Shown: positions 1 through 8,455 of the stretch, piece after piece
Layout: each line of letters opens with the position of its first letter
Numbering within the stretch: position 1 is the stretch's first letter
NCBI RefSeq assembly: GCF_024438035.1
Contig: NZ_JANFQF010000018.1
Location: forward strand, 1-64,000
Direction: 5' to 3'
DNA from: Rhodococcus tibetensis
Lineage (GTDB): Bacteria > Actinomycetota > Actinomycetes > Mycobacteriales > Mycobacteriaceae
DNA: 64,000 nucleotides
The notes under the pieces: model-generated
Database searches by the model: none
The model's input: the letters and a program-made list of their open reading frames with translations, nothing else
What the model was told of the DNA's origin: nothing
Program-made: the position numbers and the translations under genes

Positions 1-56
1 CGTGCCACCCGGACGATCGCGGACACAAACTCTGGATCCATCGAAAACCCTGTTCC

Positions 57-85
57 GCTCATCCCCGAGGATCCCAGGGATGAGC
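57..85. terminator. Inverted repeat at left edge, possible terminator
   Basis: GCTCATCCC (57-65) and GGGATGAGC (77-85) form a perfect 9-bp inverted repeat with an 11-nt loop. No gene is recognised in bases 1-187, so it may end a gene lying to the left or act for the minus-strand gene that stops at 188. Confidence 0.35.
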
Positions 86-90
86 CGCTC

Positions 91-136
91 AGTGTTCACG
101 ATGTCCTGAGACATCAAGTGTTCGCGATGTCCTGAG
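91..136. repeat. Two tandem 20-bp near-identical repeats
   Basis: Copies at 91-110 and 117-136 read AGTGTTCRCGATGTCCTGAG, differ at one base and have a 26-bp period. They lie in non-coding DNA with no other feature. The arrangement resembles sub-terminal repeats of insertion sequences. No transposase reading frame is visible inside the window, so the origin is inference. Confidence 0.5.
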
Positions 137-187
137 CACACACAGGAGTCCAGACACTCGTCAACCACGCACGGGCGGCGGAGCCGC

Positions 188-919
188 CTACAGCTGGGAC
201 ACCCAGTTCTCGTCCGAGAGTGCGTCGATCACGGTTCCGTCCTCGACCACTGCCGGGGTGCCCGTCGCCCCGGTCGCCCTCAGCGCCTGACGACCTGCCT
301 CCGCGTCGATCGCCGCCTGGTCGACCTTCGCACCGGTGGTGATGCACTGCGCAGCGTCGTCGGACGCTCCGGCGTCGCGCGCCATCTGTGCCAGTTCCTC
401 GTTGGAATGGTCGGAGTCGCCGTTCTCCGCCGGCTGGTTCTCCGGCGCGAACAGGGCGGCATGGAAGTCCGAGTACGCCGACGCATCACCGGTTTCCGCG
501 ACGCACTGTGACGCAGCGACGGCGCGGGTGGAGTAATCGCCACTCGCCGAGAGCTGGTTGAGGAAGTTCAGAATGTGGTAGCGGACAGCCACTTTCCCAT
601 CGTCGATCGCTTTCGCCAGTTCTTGCCCGTTCTTGTTCTCCAGCTCGGCGCAGTACGGGCACATCGGGTCCTCGAACAGGTCGATCGTGGTGGCTGCGTC
701 GGTACGGCCGAGGAGTACGACACCGTTGTCTTGGATCGACACCTGGACCTCGGAGTTCTGCACTCCCCCGTAGCCTTCGTTACGTGGCTTGCTTCGGTTG
801 TTCTGCCAGATCACGCCGCCGATCACGAGGGCTGCGATGACGAGTACGGCAAGCCCACCGAGGATGTAGGTGGACCGGCTGGACTCCGGCTGCGGGTTGT
901 ATTTGTTCTTCGAGCTCAC
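188..919 (-). CDS. DsbA-family membrane-anchored thiol oxidoreductase
   Basis: A 243-residue protein with one N-terminal membrane segment (about residues 19-40) and an extracytoplasmic thioredoxin-fold domain of the DsbA/Thioredoxin_4 type. The redox motif CPYC sits at about residue 87, after DLFEDPM. The cis-proline loop TGTPAVV is near the C-terminus. It likely catalyses disulfide formation or exchange in exported proteins. The start is GTG at 919. It lies 41 bp downstream of a MauE/DoxX-like gene on the same strand, and that membrane partner probably recycles it. A short hairpin GGCGGC-GGA-GCCGCC overlaps the stop codon. The substrates are unknown. Confidence 0.85.
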   Translation of the reverse strand: MSSKNKYNPQPESSRSTYILGGLAVLVIAALVIGGVIWQNNRSKPRNEGYGGVQNSEVQVSIQDNGVVLLGRTDAATTIDLFEDPMCPYCAELENKNGQELAKAIDDGKVAVRYHILNFLNQLSASGDYSTRAVAASQCVAETGDASAYSDFHAALFAPENQPAENGDSDHSNEELAQMARDAGASDDAAQCITTGAKVDQAAIDAEAGRQALRATGATGTPAVVEDGTVIDALSDENWVSQL

Positions 920-960
920 GTGGATGCAGTCCTTCGACGTCGGATCGATTTACCAGTTGC

Positions 961-1449
961 TCACTCTGCCATCGTCGGCTGAGGGGCCACTGAGAAAGGT
1001 GCCCGGGAGCCGAGCCCGAGGGCGAATGGTGTTCGCGGGAATACGACCAACCATGCCGCCAGCGCGAGGAACCCGAGGTCCCGCAGGATTTCCTTGGTGT
1101 AGTCCCAGCCGTCGACGTCGGCTGCTCCCCCACCACCGAAACATCCGCAGTCGATGGACAGGCCACGCGCCCACACCGAGATGATGACGCCGACGAGGAC
1201 GAGTAAGAGCGCCGCCGACACCGCCGCAGTCGCGCGAACCGCGAGTCCGATCAGAAGCAGTAATCCGAGGGCGATCTCGAAAAACGGCAGGGCGTTCGCG
1301 ACGGGACGGACGAGTTCTTCCGGGAGCAGTTGGTAAGCGCGGACCGCGATGGTCGTTTGTGCGGGATCCGCCACCTTGAGCGCGCCGGAGACGAGCCAGA
1401 CGGCGGCGAGAGACACGCGGGCGACGAGGGAGACAATCCTGATCCACAC
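961..1449 (-). CDS. MauE/DoxX-like redox membrane protein
   Basis: About 162 residues with four predicted membrane segments. The sequence after the GTG start at 1449 (WIRIVSLVARVSLAAVWLVSG) is typical of the DoxX/MauE family, so I chose this start over longer frames that run into the neighbouring MFS gene. The loop motif SIDCGCFGG carries a CxC pair, as in MauE proteins, which are thought to exchange electrons with periplasmic thiol proteins. It lies 26 bp after the MFS gene stop and 41 bp before the DsbA-like gene, suggesting a co-transcribed disulfide redox pair. Exact function is inferred. Confidence 0.75.
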   Translation of the reverse strand: MWIRIVSLVARVSLAAVWLVSGALKVADPAQTTIAVRAYQLLPEELVRPVANALPFFEIALGLLLLIGLAVRATAAVSAALLLVLVGVIISVWARGLSIDCGCFGGGGAADVDGWDYTKEILRDLGFLALAAWLVVFPRTPFALGLGSRAPFSVAPQPTMAE

Positions 1450-1475
1450 CGGAACGAGAGTACAGACGCCGCCGA

Positions 1476-2702
1476 TCAGAGCGCTTCGACCGACACCTTG
1501 GGGGCCGGCTTGTTGGGCACCAGCAACCAGCCAACCGCGGCGACGAGCATCACACCGCCGGTGACGGCAAAGGCGACCGCGTACGACAGGTGCTGGGCGA
1601 GCAGACCGGCGCCGACCGGCCCGAGGACGCCGCCCACGTCGGCGACCATCTGGAACGTGGCGAGCACGGGACCACCACGCGACTTCGCACCCACCACATC
1701 CGCCACGGCTGCCTGTTGGGCGGGACTCATGATGCCGGAACCGACACCTGCGACACCGGAGAGCACGAGAAACACGAGAAGGTCCTCGCTGAGACCCATG
1801 CCGACGGTGCTCGCCCCGCACACCAGGAGACCGAGCACGACGAAGAGCTTCCTGCCGTAGGTGTCGGACAGCCTTCCCGACACGATGAGTACCAGCGCGT
1901 TGCCGACGGCGAACACAGCGAGGGCGATTCCGGCGAGCGCTTCCTCGCGGTGCAGTGCCTCGACGACGAACAGGGGAACCATCGCGATCCGCACGCCGAA
2001 GATCACCCCACCGAAGGCGAAGTTGGAGCCGAGCGCTGCGCGGTAGACCGAGGAGCCCAGCGCCTCCCGGAGGGTCATGGTTGCTCCGACGGCGGTGGCG
2101 TCGGGTGCTGTGAGATGCGAGCCCTTCAGGCTGACGAAGACGACTGCGGCTGCGATGACGAGGGCGATGGCGTAGATGACGAACGGGACTCGCAGACCGA
2201 ACCCGACGAGCAGCCCGCCGACGAGCGGTCCGCTGATCGAGCCCAGCAGGAAACTCGTCGCGTACAACCCGGACACGCGGCCGCGACTGTCGATCGGTGC
2301 GATCCGGATGACGAGACCCATTGCGGACACGGTGAACATCGTGGAGCCGATACCGCCCAGGGCGCGGAAGATCAGCAGCTGCCAGTAGTCGCCTGCCACG
2401 GCGCAGGCCGCCGTGGACGCCGCAACGATCAACAGGCCGGTTATGTAGACCGGCCGCTCCCCCAACTTCTGCACCAGCCCGCCACTGAGTGGAGCAAACA
2501 CCAGCCGCATGAAGGCGAACGACGAGATCACGACGGTCGCTGCCGTCACGCTGACATCGAAGCTACGCGCGAACTGCGGCAGCGCCGGTGCAACGATGCC
2601 GAATCCCAAGGCGATGACGAAACTGGCCGACACCAGCACCCAGATTTCCGAGGGAAGTCGGGGTTTGCTCCCGGAGAGCAGCCCAGCTGCACGAGTGTTC
2701 AT
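1476..2702 (-). CDS. MFS transporter, drug-efflux type
   Basis: A 408-residue hydrophobic protein with the 12-segment major facilitator layout. The loop after segment 2 (GGLVQKLGERPVYITG) corresponds to the MFS signature region, and a second copy follows the midpoint (SGRLSDTYGRKLFVV). It is of the DHA1-like exporter type, but the substrate cannot be read from the sequence. The start is ATG at 2702 with no clear Shine-Dalgarno. It is the first gene of the minus-strand cluster that continues with the MauE and DsbA-like genes. Confidence 0.85.
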   Translation of the reverse strand: MNTRAAGLLSGSKPRLPSEIWVLVSASFVIALGFGIVAPALPQFARSFDVSVTAATVVISSFAFMRLVFAPLSGGLVQKLGERPVYITGLLIVAASTAACAVAGDYWQLLIFRALGGIGSTMFTVSAMGLVIRIAPIDSRGRVSGLYATSFLLGSISGPLVGGLLVGFGLRVPFVIYAIALVIAAAVVFVSLKGSHLTAPDATAVGATMTLREALGSSVYRAALGSNFAFGGVIFGVRIAMVPLFVVEALHREEALAGIALAVFAVGNALVLIVSGRLSDTYGRKLFVVLGLLVCGASTVGMGLSEDLLVFLVLSGVAGVGSGIMSPAQQAAVADVVGAKSRGGPVLATFQMVADVGGVLGPVGAGLLAQHLSYAVAFAVTGGVMLVAAVGWLLVPNKPAPKVSVEAL

Positions 2703-2753
2703 TGGAATTCGATGCTATGTGCAGCCACCGACAAACCAGCACTCACCCCGGGG

Positions 2754-4385
2754 TCACCTCAGCGCATCGGCCACCAGTTCCTTGGCTGCTGCCTGCACCT
2801 GTGCGAGATGCTCGGGACCTTCGAAGGATTCGGCGTAGATCTTGTAGACGTCCTCGGTCCCCGACGGCCGGGCGGCAAACCACGCGTTGGCCGTGGTCAC
2901 CTTCAACCCTCCCAGCGGTGCCCCGTTTCCCGGAGCAGTGGTCAGCGTCGCCGTGATGGTCTCCCCGGCGAGCTCGGTCGCCGTCACCTGTTCCGGCGAC
3001 AGCCTCGCCAGCACCGCTTTCTGCTCCCGCGTCGCCGGCGCGTCGATGCGCGCATACGCGGGACTGCCGAACTGCTCTGCCAGCTGCCGATACCGGACCG
3101 ACGGTGTGTTACCGGTGACGGCCGTGATTTCCGAGGCCAGCAGCGCGAGGATGATCCCGTCCTTGTCGGTGCTCCACACCCGGCCGTCGTGTCGCAGGAA
3201 CGATGCCCCCGCGCTCTCCTCGCCACCGAATCCGAGCGAACCCTCGAGGAGTCCCGGAACGAACCACTTGAAACCCACCGGGACCTCGAGCAAGTCGCGG
3301 CCGAGGCTGTCGACCACGCGGTCGATCATCGACGAACTGACGAGTGTCTTGCCCACCTGAACGGACGGACCCCATCCCGGGCGGTTGGCGAACAGGTAGT
3401 CGATGGCGACGGCGAGATAGTGATTGGGATTCATCAGTCCCGCGTCGGGAGTGACGATTCCGTGCCGGTCCGCGTCGGCATCGTTACCCGTGGCGATGTC
3501 GAAGCGATCCCGTGCTCCGATCAGGGACGCCATGGCATCCGGAGACGAGCAGTCCATGCGGATCTTGCCATCGGTGTCCAGGGTCATGAACCTCCAGGTG
3601 GGGTCCACGAGCGGGTTGACGACTTCGAGATCGAGATGGTGTGTCTCGGCGATGACACCCCAGTAGTCGACACTCGCACCGCCCAGCGGATCGGCGCCGA
3701 TCCGCACTTTCTCACTGCGAATGGCATCCAGATTCAGCACGCTCGGCAGGTCGTCGACGTAGAACCGGAGAAAGTCGTACCGCTCGGCGCGCTGGAAGGC
3801 CCGCTCCGAGGACGTGCGCTTCACCCCGGACAGATCGCGGCGCAGCAGTTCGTTGGCGCGGTCGGCGATGATCGTCGTGGCCTCCGAGCCCGCGGGACCC
3901 CCGTGCGGTGGGTTGTACTTGAATCCGCCGTCGCGCGGCGGGTTATGGGACGGCGTCACCACGATCCCGTCCGCCTCGGATTCGGGACGGCTGCTGTTGT
4001 AACGCAGGATGGCGTGGCTGACCGCGGGAGTCGGAGTGTAGCGGTCCCGTGAATCGATGAGCACCGTCACGTCGTTGGCGGCCAGCACCTCGAGAGCCGA
4101 CATCCAGGCAGGCTCCGACAGCGCGTGCGTATCGCGTCCGAGAAACAGCGGACCGTCGATGCCCTGCGATGCCCGGTATTCGACGATGGCCTGTGTGGTG
4201 GCGAGGATGTGGGCCTCGTTGAACGCGGAGTCGAGGCTCGAGCCGCGGTGCCCGGACGTCCCGAACAGCACCTGCTGCGAGGGATTTTCGGGATCGGGCA
4301 CACGGCTGTAGTACGCGGTGACCAGGTGCGCGATGTCTACGAGATCCTCCGGCAGTGCCACCTGACCCGCCCTGTCGTGCGCCAC
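2754..4385 (-). CDS. pgm: Phosphoglucomutase (alpha-D-glucose phosphate-specific)
   Basis: A 543-residue alpha-D-phosphohexomutase interconverting glucose 1-phosphate and glucose 6-phosphate in glycogen, trehalose and cell-wall sugar metabolism. All four active-site loops are visible: the phosphoserine loop VVTPSHNPPRDGG (Ser about 146), the metal loop GNDADADRHG, the sugar loop GGEESAGASF, and the phosphate loop RPSGTEDVYKIYAES. The start is the GTG at 4385, preceded by a strong GGAGGAGG ribosome site; the frame extends 16 codons further upstream without support. Length fits the Pgm family. Confidence 0.95.
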   Translation of the reverse strand: MAHDRAGQVALPEDLVDIAHLVTAYYSRVPDPENPSQQVLFGTSGHRGSSLDSAFNEAHILATTQAIVEYRASQGIDGPLFLGRDTHALSEPAWMSALEVLAANDVTVLIDSRDRYTPTPAVSHAILRYNSSRPESEADGIVVTPSHNPPRDGGFKYNPPHGGPAGSEATTIIADRANELLRRDLSGVKRTSSERAFQRAERYDFLRFYVDDLPSVLNLDAIRSEKVRIGADPLGGASVDYWGVIAETHHLDLEVVNPLVDPTWRFMTLDTDGKIRMDCSSPDAMASLIGARDRFDIATGNDADADRHGIVTPDAGLMNPNHYLAVAIDYLFANRPGWGPSVQVGKTLVSSSMIDRVVDSLGRDLLEVPVGFKWFVPGLLEGSLGFGGEESAGASFLRHDGRVWSTDKDGIILALLASEITAVTGNTPSVRYRQLAEQFGSPAYARIDAPATREQKAVLARLSPEQVTATELAGETITATLTTAPGNGAPLGGLKVTTANAWFAARPSGTEDVYKIYAESFEGPEHLAQVQAAAKELVADALR

Positions 4386-4460
4386 GAGACCTCCTCCAAC
4401 TCGACGATGACCTACTCGACTTACCGATCCCATCCTGCACCCTCACGGCGGAGTCCGCGA

Positions 4461-4805
4461 TCAGTACGTGCATCGGAAGCCGAGCCAGGCGGCGCCCAGG
4501 CCGGCGGCGACGCTGGCGGCCACATAGAGGAGTGAGGTGACGGTATGTCGGATACGCGCAAGTCCGACGGATTCGACCGCGAAGGTGGAGTAGGTGGTGA
4601 GGCCACCGCAGAAACCGGTGCCGAACAACGCGAACAGGTGCGCAGACATCGCTGCCCCCGACAGCATTCCGAGAATCAGGCAACCGGCGATGTTCACCAC
4701 GAACGTAGCGACGGGGAAGCTACGGTACGCCACGACGTAGCGCGCAGTCAGGTAGCGCACGGCGGATCCCAGCCCACCACCGAGCGCAACGAGGAGCAGC
4801 GTCAT
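4461..4805 (-). CDS. crcB: CrcB/Fluc fluoride channel subunit
   Basis: 114 residues with four membrane segments. It carries the family core GGGLGSAVRYL near the N-terminus and the GFCGGLTTYSTFAVE motif, which holds the Phe/Thr residues lining the fluoride pore. The channel exports toxic fluoride as a dual-topology dimer. Its ATG (4805) overlaps the stop of the upstream crcB copy by four bases, so the two are translationally coupled. Two different subunits in tandem suggest a heterodimer with fixed opposite topologies. Confidence 0.92.
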   Translation of the reverse strand: MTLLLVALGGGLGSAVRYLTARYVVAYRSFPVATFVVNIAGCLILGMLSGAAMSAHLFALFGTGFCGGLTTYSTFAVESVGLARIRHTVTSLLYVAASVAAGLGAAWLGFRCTY

Positions 4806-5173
4806 GCGATCGCTCCACGGGCCCGACGACGGCGGTGGCCGACGAGCATGCCCAGTCGCGCCGCGAGAAGTGCGGGCAGCAGGGTGGCCGTCACATAGAG
4901 CGCGGCGCGTCCGGCGTCCTCCCCCACTGCGTCCACGGCGAAGGTCGAGAAGGTGGTGAACCCGCCGAGGACACCGACTCCGAGGAAAAGCCGCAACATC
5001 CGGTCCGGCCCGAGCATCTCGGCGAGGTATCCGAGAAGCAGTGAACCGACGACGTTGACGACCAGGATGGTCCAGATGCCGGGCCACTGTTCGGCCAGCA
5101 GGTATCGCGCGGTGGCACCGAGTGCGCCTCCCGCTGCGACCACGACCACGGGTTTCGATACGGCCACCGGCAT
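4802..5173 (-). CDS. crcB: CrcB/Fluc fluoride channel subunit
   Basis: 123 residues and the first gene of the crcB pair. It has the family motifs GGALGATARYL and GVLGGFTTFSTFAVD and ends in a basic tail (RRRRARG). The ATG at 5173 follows a GGAAGGA ribosome site. It overlaps the second crcB by four bases. The 117 bp between it and the divergent hydrolase at 5291 should hold its promoter. I looked there for the conserved fluoride riboswitch core and did not recognise it. Confidence 0.92.
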   Translation of the reverse strand: MPVAVSKPVVVVAAGGALGATARYLLAEQWPGIWTILVVNVVGSLLLGYLAEMLGPDRMLRLFLGVGVLGGFTTFSTFAVDAVGEDAGRAALYVTATLLPALLAARLGMLVGHRRRRARGAIA

Positions 5174-5290
5174 TCCTTCCGTCCCGGACACGATCCGGCT
5201 ACAACTCTGCCGAACCGAGTGCTCGGGCCCGCGCATCCTCACCTGGAGCGATAGCGTGATTTCCACAACACATCGTGTCACGGGGGTTCG

Positions 5291-7057
5291 ATGATGCTGC
5301 GGAAATCGGTTGTGACTGCATGGTGCACGGTTCTGGCGTCGACGGTCGTCTTGACTCCGATCGGCGCCGTTCCTGCCGGGGCGGGGCCGACGGACGTGAG
5401 CGTCCGGACCCTGTATTTCGATGTGAGCGTGGGGCCGGACGAGGACGAGCGATGCGTCGTGGTGGGTGACCTGTACGTTCCGACCGGGGTGACGGCCGAA
5501 TCCCGAGCTCCAGCGGTCTTGACCACCAACGGTTTCGGTGGTTCGAAGAACGACCTCGTGAACTCGGCCCGAATGTATGCGGAGGGCGGCTATGTCGTGC
5601 TCGCGTACTCCGGTCTCGGCTTCGGCGGTTCCTCCTGCAAGATCACCCTCGATCATCCGGAGTTCGATGGGAGGGCGGCCCGCGCACTGGTGAGCTATCT
5701 CGGCGGGAGCGAGGGCATCGCCTTCGCCGATCCCGGCTTCACCAGGCCCGAAACGCCGCTCGACCGAGTGATTCTCGACGAGCCTGGCGATCCCCGCGTC
5801 GGCATGACAGGTGCGTCCTACGGCGGGGCGGTCCAGTTCGCCGCAGCATCAGTCGACCCCCGAATCGACACGATCGTGCCGATGATCACCTGGAACGATC
5901 TTTCCCACTCGATGGCTCCCAACGGTGCCGAACAGACCACCGGAGTCGATTCGTCAGTTCCCGGGGCGGCGAAACTGCTGTGGACAGCCGGATTCTTCAC
6001 CCAGGGAGTGATTTCGCCCGGAGCCGCGGGTTACCAGTCGGATCCGGCTCGGGCAGACGGGTGCCCCAACTTCGAGCCCTGGGTCTGCCCGGCGTTCACG
6101 AACGCCATCGCACAAGGTATCCCCGACGAGGAATCGGTCCGGCGATTCCGTGAAGTCTCGGTGACCTCCTACGTCAGCCGTATTCGGATCCCCGTTCTGT
6201 TGATCCAGGGCGAGCAGGACACACTGTTCGACCTGGGCGAGGCGTCGGCGACGTTCGACGCCCTCCGCGGACAAGGCACTCCGGTCTCGATGATCTGGCA
6301 ACGCTGGGGACACGGCTCCCTCGCGCACACTCCCGGAGACTACGACGCCAAGCGACCCGATGCCAGGACCCAATATGTGCCTATGCGGATAATGGCGTGG
6401 CTCGATCACCATCTCCGGGGCGCCCCCGTCGACAGCGGACCCGCTTTCTCCTACTTCCGTCCGTGGGTGGCATACGACGGAATCGCCGGCCCCGCGTATG
6501 CGACATCGGATACGTTCCCGGTGGGCATGCCCACACCTCTGCACTTGTCGGGTGACAGCGAGCTCATCCCACAACCGCAGTCCGTCGTTGCGGGACAGCA
6601 GTCCTTCTCGACCGGTGCCGGCGGCTTACCGACCGGGCTCGCACCACCGAGCATGATGCACGTCGGCGGTCTTCCGCCGCTCCAGCGCCCCGGCAGCGAA
6701 GCACAGTGGACAACGGAGCCTTTCGCCGCACCGTTCGACGTAGTGGGGAGTCCTGTCCTGCGGGTCCGGCTGGGTGCGAGCACCCCGCCGGTCGTCTTCG
6801 CGAAGATCTACGACGTGAGACCGGACGGAACGGCTACCACCGTCGAGGGGCTCGTCACGCCCGCACGCGTGTTGACGACCGACTCGGTGGTCGAGATCAC
6901 GCTGTCCGCGATCGTCCACCGATTCGAACCCGGCCATCGACTGCGCGTCGCGCTGAGCGGGGCCGACAACAACTTTCGAGGCGGTCTCACCCCGGCCCGA
7001 GTGACGGTGACCACGGGCGACCCCGGACAGATGCTGACGGTGCCCGTGGTTCCGTGA
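5291..7057 (+). CDS. Secreted CocE/NonD-type (X-Pro dipeptidase-like) hydrolase
   Basis: 588 residues. An N-terminal signal peptide (hydrophobic residues about 8-30, ending PAGAGP) indicates export. The peptidase S15/CocE-NonD alpha/beta-hydrolase domain follows, with nucleophile motif GASYGG (Ser about 176), acid in QGEQDTLFD and histidine in RWGHGSLAH. A C-terminal jelly-roll domain is expected from about residue 450 (PLRVRLGAS onward in this family). It probably cleaves esters or amides outside the cell; the substrate is unknown. It starts 118 bp from the divergent crcB pair and ends at a strong hairpin shared with tmRNA. Confidence 0.85.
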   Translation: MMLRKSVVTAWCTVLASTVVLTPIGAVPAGAGPTDVSVRTLYFDVSVGPDEDERCVVVGDLYVPTGVTAESRAPAVLTTNGFGGSKNDLVNSARMYAEGGYVVLAYSGLGFGGSSCKITLDHPEFDGRAARALVSYLGGSEGIAFADPGFTRPETPLDRVILDEPGDPRVGMTGASYGGAVQFAAASVDPRIDTIVPMITWNDLSHSMAPNGAEQTTGVDSSVPGAAKLLWTAGFFTQGVISPGAAGYQSDPARADGCPNFEPWVCPAFTNAIAQGIPDEESVRRFREVSVTSYVSRIRIPVLLIQGEQDTLFDLGEASATFDALRGQGTPVSMIWQRWGHGSLAHTPGDYDAKRPDARTQYVPMRIMAWLDHHLRGAPVDSGPAFSYFRPWVAYDGIAGPAYATSDTFPVGMPTPLHLSGDSELIPQPQSVVAGQQSFSTGAGGLPTGLAPPSMMHVGGLPPLQRPGSEAQWTTEPFAAPFDVVGSPVLRVRLGASTPPVVFAKIYDVRPDGTATTVEGLVTPARVLTTDSVVEITLSAIVHRFEPGHRLRVALSGADNNFRGGLTPARVTVTTGDPGQMLTVPVVP

Positions 7058-7083
7058 GGTAGGCACCGCACGCCACACGAGAA

Positions 7084-7123
7084 GATCCGGGCCGGACACC
7101 TGGTGTGGTGTCCGGCCCGGATC
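7084..7123. terminator. Bidirectional terminator (hydrolase / tmRNA)
   Basis: A perfect 17-bp inverted repeat, GATCCGGGCCGGACACC (7084-7100) and its complement (7107-7123), with a 6-nt loop. It follows the plus-strand hydrolase stop by 27 bp and the minus-strand tmRNA 3' end by 2 bp, so it can end both transcripts. Confidence 0.9.
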
Positions 7124-7125
7124 CT

Positions 7126-7497
7126 GGGTGGAGCTGCCGGGAATTGAACCCGGGTCCTACGCAGCAAAGCTAGGGCTTCTCCGTGTGCAGTTTGCTATGT
7201 CTCTACTTGGATCTCCCAGTCTCGCAAACAAGTCAGGATGACGATCCCAGTCGCTGTTGGTTGTCCCGTTCGACTCCGCGACCGAGTCGAACGGTAAAGC
7301 CCTCTAGCTGATGCCAGTACCCGGGCCGAGGGCGAACCCGGACTGACAGACACGCAGTCGCTACTTAGGCAGCGAGTGCGTAGTCGCGCTGATTGGAATC
7401 GGCGCTTATATGTTTGCAGCGACGCTTACGGTGGTCTCTTGCCTGCACCGACACGCTTCCCCTACCTCAACGTACGCAGTCGAAACCGTTCAGCCCC
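7126..7497 (-). ncRNA. ssrA: tmRNA (ssrA)
   Basis: Transfer-messenger RNA that rescues stalled ribosomes. The 5' end GGGGCUG pairs with CAGCUCC near the 3' end to form the acceptor stem. The T-arm GGGTTCAATTCCC is at the 3' end, and GGTTTCGACTGCG follows the 5' stem as in other tmRNAs. The tag frame (7365-7403) encodes ADSNQRDYALAA and stops at TAA; the resume codon is GCC. The genome encodes ACCC after the acceptor stem rather than an exact ACCA, so the CCA end is probably added or repaired. smpB, its protein partner, lies 1 kb upstream on the same strand. Confidence 0.97.
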
Positions 7498-7529
7498 GTA
7501 CGTGCCCCACGAGTCTCGCGGGGCCACCT

Positions 7530-7557
7530 AGTGTAACGCGTACCCGCTCCGGATTCA
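7530..7557 (-). promoter_or_regulatory. Candidate tmRNA promoter
   Basis: On the minus strand, TGAATC (7552-7557) and TACACT (7530-7535) are 16 bp apart, about 33 bp upstream of the mature tmRNA 5' end. This fits a precursor trimmed at its 5' end. The -35 match is weak. Confidence 0.4.
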
Positions 7558-7592
7558 TCCCGGTTTTCGTCCCGAGTGTCGGCGACGGTATT

Positions 7593-8414
7593 TCAGCTGG
7601 CCACGGCAATCATTCCGACGGCCGCCAGGGCCAGCAGCATCCCTGCCTGTTGCACCTTGCTCACCCGTTCGCCGAGCATCACCATCGCCAGCAGCACCGT
7701 GGCTGCGGGATACAGCGATCCGATCACACTGACGAGAGAGAGCAACCCGCCCTGGAACGCATAGAGCATTGCGGCGTTGGCCGCCACATCGAGGAAACTG
7801 ACGTAGACAGCGAGCTTCATCGGCTCCCCGTGCGGCAGGAGGAAGTGACCGGACGCCGCCGCCACTGCCCACACGACGGCCGTCGCTGCGCCGCGCGAAA
7901 CGGCCAGGGGCCACAACCCGCCCTCCTCCCCTATCTGGTGCAGCGCCACGAACGCGATGGCGAACGCGACACCGGAACCGACCGTCAGCATCGCAACGGA
8001 CTTCGTGAAAGCCAGCACTCGCCCGCCCGCTACCTCTCCGGCGGTCTCGTCAGGCGATTCACGGCTGACGAGTACGACGGCGACGAGCGCCACGGCGATC
8101 CCGGCGTACGCAATCGATCCGGGCCGTTCCCCGAAACCGAGACCGACGAGAACGGGGATGCCTGCCACCAGAACTGCCGTCAGCGGCGACACCACCGACA
8201 TCGGTCCGGACGCCAGCGCCAGATAGAACCACCACACGGCCACACCGCCGGCCACACCGGAGACCGCGCCCCATACGACGGACGAAGTGGTGAAGGTACC
8301 CGCGACGAACGGCGCGATCACCAGCACGATCAGCAGCGACAGCGGATACGAAACGATGACCACCCGCAGAGCGGCTACCCGCCGGGAGGCCACGCCACCG
8401 ACGAAATCGCTCAC
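7593..8414 (-). CDS. EamA/DMT-family transporter
   Basis: About 273 residues from the GTG at 8414. Ten membrane segments in two EamA repeats identify a drug/metabolite transporter of unknown substrate. The family normally begins with a complete first segment. Here that segment ([19 protein letters not shown]) is encoded upstream in the same frame, with no ATG, GTG or TTG before the smpB stop. The true start may therefore be the CTG at 8459, which overlaps the smpB stop. It lies between smpB and tmRNA and is probably co-transcribed with smpB. Confidence 0.8.
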   Translation of the reverse strand: MSDFVGGVASRRVAALRVVIVSYPLSLLIVLVIAPFVAGTFTTSSVVWGAVSGVAGGVAVWWFYLALASGPMSVVSPLTAVLVAGIPVLVGLGFGERPGSIAYAGIAVALVAVVLVSRESPDETAGEVAGGRVLAFTKSVAMLTVGSGVAFAIAFVALHQIGEEGGLWPLAVSRGAATAVVWAVAAASGHFLLPHGEPMKLAVYVSFLDVAANAAMLYAFQGGLLSLVSVIGSLYPAATVLLAMVMLGERVSKVQQAGMLLALAAVGMIAVAS

Positions 8415-8455
8415 GCCGTAGCCGATCGCAGCTACGAGCGCGAGCAGGATGCCGG

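Noticed and set aside
1590..4052. 820-codon plus-strand open frame
   Set aside because: It is antisense to the MFS and pgm genes, has low-complexity His/Asp/Gly-rich sequence and no domain; a GC-rich shadow.
5174..5290. Fluoride riboswitch upstream of the crcB pair
   Set aside because: The region has GGTGAGGATG but not the conserved pseudoknot core or the AAACCGC and CTGATGG segments of the crcB RNA.
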